Assembly (NCBI GenBank): GCA_028095445.1
Contig: JAOHCJ010000013.1
Span: 1-18,157, forward strand
Length of the DNA: 18,157 bases
From: Candidatus Pelagibacter sp.
Lineage (GTDB): Bacteria > Pseudomonadota > Alphaproteobacteria > Pelagibacterales > Pelagibacteraceae
Reading direction: 5' to 3'
In this document: positions 13,478 through 18,157 of the stretch, piece by piece
How positions within the stretch are numbered: position 1 is the stretch's first letter
Layout: each line of letters starts with the position of its first letter
Translations under genes and position numbers: made by a program
Notes under the pieces: generated by a model
Database searches by the model: none
Told to the model about the DNA's origin: nothing
What the model saw: only the letters and a program-made list of their open reading frames with translations

Positions 13478-16400
13478 TGTATATAACTGATGTAAGTATA
13501 AGAAGACCGGTTGTTGCTTGGGTAATGTCTCTTATATTGATTGTGTTTGGAATATTTGTTTTTTCAAAGTTGCCAGTAAGAGAATTACCAGATGGATTAC
13601 AGCCACCTGTTGTACAAATTAAAGTGGATTATAAATCTGCATCAGCATCAATTATTGATCAAGAAGTTACTCAAGTCATTGAAGATGTTGTTGGTGGAGC
13701 TGAAGGAATTAAAAATATTGACTCATATTCAGAAAATGGCAGCAGTACAATCAATGTTGAGTTTAATACAGATATTGATTTAGATAATGCTGCTAACGAT
13801 ATAAGAGAAAGAGTCGCAAGAATAGTCGATAACTTACCAAGTGAAGCTAATGCACCCCAAATATTAAAACAAGCAGCTGGGTTTACAACCACTATGTGGT
13901 TAAGTGTAACTTCTTCAACATGGAATGATTTAGAACTTGGAGATTATACGGAAAGATATTTGGTAGATCAATTTTCCAGTGTTAAAAATGTTGGACGAAT
14001 TATGACAGGTGGTTTAAGGGATTTAAGTGTAAGAGTATGGATTAATCCAATTAAATTAGCTGCTAATAATTTAACTATTCAAGAAGTTGAAGAAGCTCTA
14101 AGAAAAGAAAATATTAGTTTACCTGCTGGTACGCTGGAAGCAAACAACATAGATTTAACATTAAATTTGGATAAATCATATGATGATATTGAAAAGTTAA
14201 AACAACTACCTATTAAAAAGATTAAAAATAGCATCATAAGACTTTCAGATATTGCAAATGTTGAATTTGGACCAGTGTCTGAAAAAACTCTTTTTAAGGC
14301 GCAAACAAAAAATGCTTTAAATCAAAAAACTGTGGGTATTGGTATTTATGCAAAAAGTGGGGCATCGACTGTTGAATTATCTAAAAATATTCGAAAAAAA
14401 ATAATTGAAGTTAAAAAAACGTTACCTGATGGTATTAGTATGGAGGTTGCTTTTGACCGAGCAACATATGTAGGTACTGCAATACAAGAAGTATATAAGA
14501 CTCTAGTAATTGCATTTATATTAGTTGTAGCAATTATTTATTTATTTTTAGGTAATCTTAAGGCTGTAATTGTTCCAGCTATTGCTTTGCCAGTAAGCCT
14601 AATAGCATCTTTTTTGGGAATTTATTTATTTGGACTTTCAATAAATATATTTGTTCTTTTAAGTTTTATTTTGGCAATAGGAATTATTACAGATGACTCT
14701 GTGATAATGACTGATGCAATATATAGGAGGATTGAAAATGGAGAAACACCATTAGTAGCAGCTTACAAAGGATCTAAACAAATTAGTTTTGCAATTATAG
14801 CTACAACCTTAATTTTGGTTGCAGTATTTCTTCCTTTAATTTTTATTGATGGAATTGCTGGCACTCTATTTAGAGAGACAGCAATAGCACTAACTTTTTC
14901 TATTGTGGTATCTTCATTTGTAGCTTTAACTTTATCACCAATGTTGGGTAGTAAATTTTTAATTAAAAAACCAAAACAAAACTTTTTTGTTGTAAAATTT
15001 GATAAATTTTTTAAAACTTTTTCAAATTTCTATCAAGAAACTCTTTTATTCTGGTTAACCAAAAAAAAGATTGTTATTTCATTTTTAATTTTAACAATCA
15101 TTGGATCTAGTATCTTATACAATTTTACTAAAAAAGAATTATTACCAATGGAAGATAGGGGAGTTTATCTTGTTCTTGGTTTTACCGATGAAGGAAGTTC
15201 ATTTGAGTATACTGAAAAAAGAGCTGAAGATGTTGAAAAGCGATTGATTACTTTGCTGCAATCCACAAATAGTCCATACAAAAGATTTATTATGAGAGTT
15301 CCTGGATTTGGAAGTAATAAAAATTCTTTTAATAGTTTTATAATTATTGCTTTACTAGATGATTGGAAAAATAGAAAACAAAACTCACAAACTATAATGA
15401 GACAGGCGATTGGAAAAATTGTTACAGTGCCTGAAACAGTTGCTTTTCCTATATCCCCTCAATCGATAAGAGTATCTAGTTATAACAAGCCTGTCCAAAT
15501 GGTTTTATTAGGAAGTAGTTATGATGAACTAGAAAAAAAACAAAAAATAATTATATCAAAATTAAGAAAAAATAAAAATTTATCCAGAATTGATTCAGAT
15601 TATTCAAGAAATAAACCAGAAATAAAATTATCTATTAATAAAAATAGAGCTAAAGATTTAGGTATTTCAACTGAGTCAATCGGAAAAACTTTAGAAACTC
15701 TTTACGGAGGTAAAACTGTAACTAAATTCAACAAACTAGGAAAAGAGTATCCTATTATCCTTCAACAATATTTGGTCGACAGGCGAAATAAAGAGGGTTT
15801 AACAAAAATTTTTGTGAGATCAAATACTACAGGTAAGCTAATTTCACTAGCAAATTTAGTTGAATTTAAAGAAAAAGGATCAGCAAAAAAATTAGCTAGG
15901 TATAATAGACAAAGAGCTGTAACGATTTCAGCGAATATATCTGAAGATTATACTCTTTCTGAGGCTATCAATTATCTAGAACAAACTTTATCTGACTCTC
16001 AAATAAATAATCAAATTGCATGGAAAGGAAAATCCGAAGAGTTGAAAGAAACCAGCAATGAATTATTTATTATTTTTGGGCTAGCACTATTGACTGCCTA
16101 TTTAGTGATGGCAGCAACCTTTAACTCATTTATACACCCATTTATAATAATATTAACTGTTCCACTTGCTTTATTTGGTGGTCTAATATTTATTTTATTT
16201 TTGAATAGCTCAATTAATATTTTTTCACAAATTGCCCTTGTCATACTAATTGGAATTTCTACTAAAAATAGTATTCTAATAGTTGATTATGCTAATCAAT
16301 TAAGAGCTGTCGGAAAAAGTATAGAGTCATCTATTAAAGAAGCTTGCGACCTTAGATTTAGACCAATTATGATGACCTCTATAAGCACAATGATTGCAAT

Positions 16401-16599
16401 GTTACCACTAGTAGTAGGGAATATTGGACCGGGTGCAGGAGAAACTTCTAGGTTAGCTGTAGGAGCAACTATTTTAGGTGGGATGATAATTTCAACATTT
16501 TTTACTTTATATGTAACCCCAACAATGTATTTGGCACTTACAAAAAATACTAAAAGAATTGATGCTGTAGATATTGAGCTAAAAAAACAATTACGCTAA
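13477..16599 (+). CDS. RND efflux pump, inner-membrane transporter (HAE1/AcrB family)
   Basis: A proton-driven exporter of the hydrophobe/amphiphile RND family. Its 1040 residues are full length, with the two-fold repeat of one helix, a large periplasmic loop, and a six-helix bundle. The proton relay is intact: Asp406 and Asp407 in ILAIGIITDDSV (TM4), Lys930 in IGISTKNSILIVDYAN (TM10), and RFRPIMMTS downstream. The N terminus, ITDVSIRRPVVAWVMSLILIVFGIF, is typical. Substrates are unknown. It is the last gene of the msrA-sulfurtransferase-adaptor-pump operon. No outer-membrane channel gene is present in the window, so the channel must be elsewhere or absent. It ends in a 4-base stop overlap with the convergent transglycosylase gene. 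Confidence 0.95.
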   Translation: MYITDVSIRRPVVAWVMSLILIVFGIFVFSKLPVRELPDGLQPPVVQIKVDYKSASASIIDQEVTQVIEDVVGGAEGIKNIDSYSENGSSTINVEFNTDIDLDNAANDIRERVARIVDNLPSEANAPQILKQAAGFTTTMWLSVTSSTWNDLELGDYTERYLVDQFSSVKNVGRIMTGGLRDLSVRVWINPIKLAANNLTIQEVEEALRKENISLPAGTLEANNIDLTLNLDKSYDDIEKLKQLPIKKIKNSIIRLSDIANVEFGPVSEKTLFKAQTKNALNQKTVGIGIYAKSGASTVELSKNIRKKIIEVKKTLPDGISMEVAFDRATYVGTAIQEVYKTLVIAFILVVAIIYLFLGNLKAVIVPAIALPVSLIASFLGIYLFGLSINIFVLLSFILAIGIITDDSVIMTDAIYRRIENGETPLVAAYKGSKQISFAIIATTLILVAVFLPLIFIDGIAGTLFRETAIALTFSIVVSSFVALTLSPMLGSKFLIKKPKQNFFVVKFDKFFKTFSNFYQETLLFWLTKKKIVISFLILTIIGSSILYNFTKKELLPMEDRGVYLVLGFTDEGSSFEYTEKRAEDVEKRLITLLQSTNSPYKRFIMRVPGFGSNKNSFNSFIIIALLDDWKNRKQNSQTIMRQAIGKIVTVPETVAFPISPQSIRVSSYNKPVQMVLLGSSYDELEKKQKIIISKLRKNKNLSRIDSDYSRNKPEIKLSINKNRAKDLGISTESIGKTLETLYGGKTVTKFNKLGKEYPIILQQYLVDRRNKEGLTKIFVRSNTTGKLISLANLVEFKEKGSAKKLARYNRQRAVTISANISEDYTLSEAINYLEQTLSDSQINNQIAWKGKSEELKETSNELFIIFGLALLTAYLVMAATFNSFIHPFIIILTVPLALFGGLIFILFLNSSINIFSQIALVILIGISTKNSILIVDYANQLRAVGKSIESSIKEACDLRFRPIMMTSISTMIAMLPLVVGNIGPGAGETSRLAVGATILGGMIISTFFTLYVTPTMYLALTKNTKRIDAVDIELKKQLR

Positions 16600-17195
16600 A
16601 AAATTATATATTTATTTCTATTTAATTTTTTCTGACATTTTTGTAATTGAGATCTGTATTTATCTGATTGTTTTTTTACTTTTTTTGCTAATCCTATAAC
16701 TTTTTTGTTATTTTTATAATTTTTATAGGCTCCCCACCCCTCATGGTAAGCTAGGTATTGTCTAAAAGCATCTTTTTTGGATATTTTTAAAATAGATTCT
16801 GTTTTATTTGTATACCATCCAATAAAATCAACACTATCTTTAAATCTTGTTCTTGTAGCTAATTTATTTCCTGTTTCATTTTTATACTGTTCCCATGTTC
16901 CTTTTACTGCTTGTGAATATCCAAAAGAACTTGAGGGCCTTTTAAAAGGAATAACCTTAAATATCTTTTGTCTTGCAGGTTTTGCTAACCAATCAAAATC
17001 AGACTCCATTTTAATTATTGCTAATTGTACATGGATTGGTGTTCCCCATTTTTCCTCTGTTTTTTTGGCATGTTTATACCATAAATACCTCTCATTAAAA
17101 ATTGAACAACTATTAGATGTATTTTTTGGTATTGAAGAACAAGCTGAGACAAATAAAATTAGTAGTGTTAAAAAGATATGATTTATTTTATTCAT
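16596..17195 (-). CDS. Lytic-transglycosylase-like (SLT-type) lipoprotein
   Basis: A 199-residue predicted lipoprotein with a signal peptide ending in the lipobox VSAC (Cys19). The remainder resembles a small SLT/lysozyme-like domain that cleaves peptidoglycan. The candidate catalytic glutamate is Glu64 in AIIKMESDFD, followed by FGYSQAVKGTWEQYK (91-105), which corresponds to the GxxQ substrate motif, and AYHEGWGAY (149-157). The C-terminal 40 residues are very lysine-rich. It would act on peptidoglycan from the inner leaflet of the outer membrane. It lies downstream of a VanZ-like gene with an 8-base overlap (ATGAATAA). The fold assignment is fairly firm; the activity is inferred from motifs. 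Confidence 0.8.
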   Translation of the reverse strand: MNKINHIFLTLLILFVSACSSIPKNTSNSCSIFNERYLWYKHAKKTEEKWGTPIHVQLAIIKMESDFDWLAKPARQKIFKVIPFKRPSSSFGYSQAVKGTWEQYKNETGNKLATRTRFKDSVDFIGWYTNKTESILKISKKDAFRQYLAYHEGWGAYKNYKNNKKVIGLAKKVKKQSDKYRSQLQKCQKKLNRNKYIIF

Positions 17196-17571
17196 ATCTT
17201 TTTTTAATCTTATAAATAATAACCACTAATATAACACCTGCGATATTGCCAAATAAATCACTCAACTCAAAACCTCTATTGGGAATAAACATATGAAAGA
17301 ATTCAAGAAAAATAGATAGCAAAAATAGATAAATAATCAAAAAATTAATTTTCTTGTTATTTCGATAAGCTAAAACTCCAATTGTAGATAAAAAAATAAA
17401 GACATAAAAATGATTAGAAGAAATTAAAAAATCTTTTGTAATTTGAGGTTGAATAGAAGGGTTTTTATACAAGAAATAACCCAATATACTTCCTGGAAAT
17501 AAATAAAATATTATTAGTACTAAATTAACACAGTGAAAAACCTTAATTAAAATATTATTTATTTTTTTCAT
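17188..17571 (-). CDS. VanZ-like membrane protein
   Basis: A small integral membrane protein with four hydrophobic segments (about residues 7-30, 45-65, 72-90 and 103-122 from the chosen start). The signature EFFHMFIPNRGFELSDLFGNIAGV matches the VanZ-like pattern E...H/Q.F.P.R......D...N..G. The start is taken at MKKINNIL (17571, 127 residues); the frame can be extended to a TTG at 17610, but those 13 residues are polar repeat-derived sequence reaching into the divergent promoter region. VanZ-like proteins are linked to envelope and glycopeptide resistance phenotypes, but their biochemical role is not settled. Coupling to a peptidoglycan-type enzyme fits an envelope role. Confidence 0.78.
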   Translation of the reverse strand: MKKINNILIKVFHCVNLVLIIFYLFPGSILGYFLYKNPSIQPQITKDFLISSNHFYVFIFLSTIGVLAYRNNKKINFLIIYLFLLSIFLEFFHMFIPNRGFELSDLFGNIAGVILVVIIYKIKKRYE

Positions 17572-17585
17572 AATAATTTTATTTA

Positions 17586-17603
17586 TTTTATCAGTTTTAT
17601 CAG
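17586..17603 (+). repeat. Tandem 9-bp repeat in the VanZ-gpmA divergent gap
   Basis: TTTTATCAG occurs twice head-to-tail, followed by a partial third copy (TTATCA, 17604-17609). It lies in the 49-base region between the divergent VanZ-like and phosphoglycerate mutase starts. It could be an operator or simple slippage in AT-rich DNA. Confidence 0.45.
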
Positions 17604-17620
17604 TTATCAAAATATATCAT

Positions 17621-18157
17621 ATGCCTCATTTAATTTTAGTTAGACATGGCCAAAGTGAGTGGAATCTACAGAAAAGATTTACCGGATGGGTTAACGTAGA
17701 TCTTACTGCCCAAGGAAAATTAGAAGCATGCAGATCTGGTGAATTTATAAGAGAATTAAAGCTTAAAATAGATTATTTTTTTTCATCTTTTCAATTGAGA
17801 TCAATTAATACCTTAAAACTTATCCAAAACACTTTAAGAAGCAAAGAAGATCCTGTAAAAGCATGGCAGTTAAATGAAAGACATTATGGTGCATTAACTG
17901 GCTTAAATAAAGATGAAATGAGAAAAAAGCTTGGTGAGGACAAAATTCATGAGTTTAGAAGATCTTGGGATGTTAAGCCTGAGCCCCTAAGCAGAAATAA
18001 CCCTTATCACCCATTAAATATTGATGTTTATAAAAAAATCCCTGTTGAACAAATTCCAGATACAGAGTCACTTAAAGATACCTATGAAAGAGTAATAAAA
18101 TTTTATAATTCTGATATTGAAAAAAAATTAATTCAAAATAAAAATATTATAATTTCT
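17621..18157 (+). CDS. gpmA: 2,3-bisphosphoglycerate-dependent phosphoglycerate mutase (3'-truncated by the window)
   Basis: Interconverts 3- and 2-phosphoglycerate in central glycolysis and gluconeogenesis. The 179 residues visible begin MPHLILVRHGQSEWN, with the phospho-accepting His9 in RHG. They continue with RFTGWVNVDLTAQG, the conserved Arg in SSFQLRSINT, and ERHYGALTGLNK with Glu86, which corresponds to Glu89 of E. coli GpmA (250 residues). The window stops at NIIIS, just before the expected HGN motif with the second catalytic histidine. No Shine-Dalgarno is seen upstream of the ATG; the start is fixed by homology. It is divergent from the VanZ-like gene. Confidence 0.95.
   Translation, partial: MPHLILVRHGQSEWNLQKRFTGWVNVDLTAQGKLEACRSGEFIRELKLKIDYFFSSFQLRSINTLKLIQNTLRSKEDPVKAWQLNERHYGALTGLNKDEMRKKLGEDKIHEFRRSWDVKPEPLSRNNPYHPLNIDVYKKIPVEQIPDTESLKDTYERVIKFYNSDIEKKLIQNKNIIIS

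Noticed and set aside
16777..17181. 134-codon plus-strand open frame opposite the transglycosylase-like lipoprotein
   Set aside because: It lies wholly antisense to a gene with a lipobox and SLT motifs, and has no recognisable domain of its own.
17572..17610. TTG start adding 13 residues to the VanZ-like protein
   Set aside because: The added residues come from the tandem ATCAG repeat and are polar; an internal ATG at 17571 gives a normal membrane-protein start.
1..18157. Mobile element, prophage, CRISPR array or genomic island
   Set aside because: No transposase, integrase, phage genes, tRNA, long repeats or compositional shift were seen; the gene content is housekeeping and envelope functions.

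Overview
The window looks like a stretch of a streamlined, very AT-rich alphaproteobacterial chromosome, most likely of the marine SAR11 (Pelagibacterales) type. This is inferred from extreme AT richness, A/T-biased codon use, gaps of 0-50 bases between most genes, interlocked stop codons, and an alphaproteobacterial-style RpoH promoter. No taxonomic marker gene is present, so the assignment is an inference. I see no rRNA, tRNA, CRISPR array, insertion sequence, phage gene or integration site.

Layout. Positions 3-2081 (minus strand) hold a two-gene unit: a DapA-family aldolase/lyase followed by a cyclopropane-fatty-acid synthase. A GT9 glycosyltransferase (2132-3097, plus) runs into a membrane-anchored J-domain protein (3094-3600, minus). 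Oligopeptidase B (3618-5693, plus) is followed by a small heat-shock protein (5791-6237), which has an RpoH-type promoter and a leader that folds like a ROSE RNA thermometer. A short lipoprotein (6276-6581, minus) faces it across a hairpin terminator. A purine permease (6712-8022, plus) and a purine phosphoribosyltransferase (8057-8578, minus) converge on a second shared terminator and form a plausible uptake-plus-salvage pair. GT17 glycosyltransferase and DUF1330 genes (8623-9803, plus) meet a minus-strand pair, EamA transporter then AlkA-type DNA glycosylase (9800-11312).

From 11348 to 16599 there is one tight plus-strand operon: msrA, a mercaptopyruvate-type sulfurtransferase, an RND adaptor (membrane fusion protein) and an RND pump, with gaps of 1 and 2 nt and then a 1-nt overlap. 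It is followed by a minus-strand VanZ-like protein plus a lytic-transglycosylase-like lipoprotein (16596-17571). The window ends inside a 2,3-bisphosphoglycerate-dependent phosphoglycerate mutase gene.

Most striking points. (1) The hsp20 leader combines an alphaproteobacterial RpoH promoter with a ROSE-like SD-masking hairpin. (2) The RND adaptor has its two lipoyl half-motifs joined directly, with the usual TolC-contacting coiled-coil hairpin absent. (3) Three of the five convergent gene pairs overlap by exactly four bases through interlocked stops, while the other two pairs are separated by hairpin terminators. (4) A 13-bp near-identical direct repeat lies over the Shine-Dalgarno site of the purine permease.
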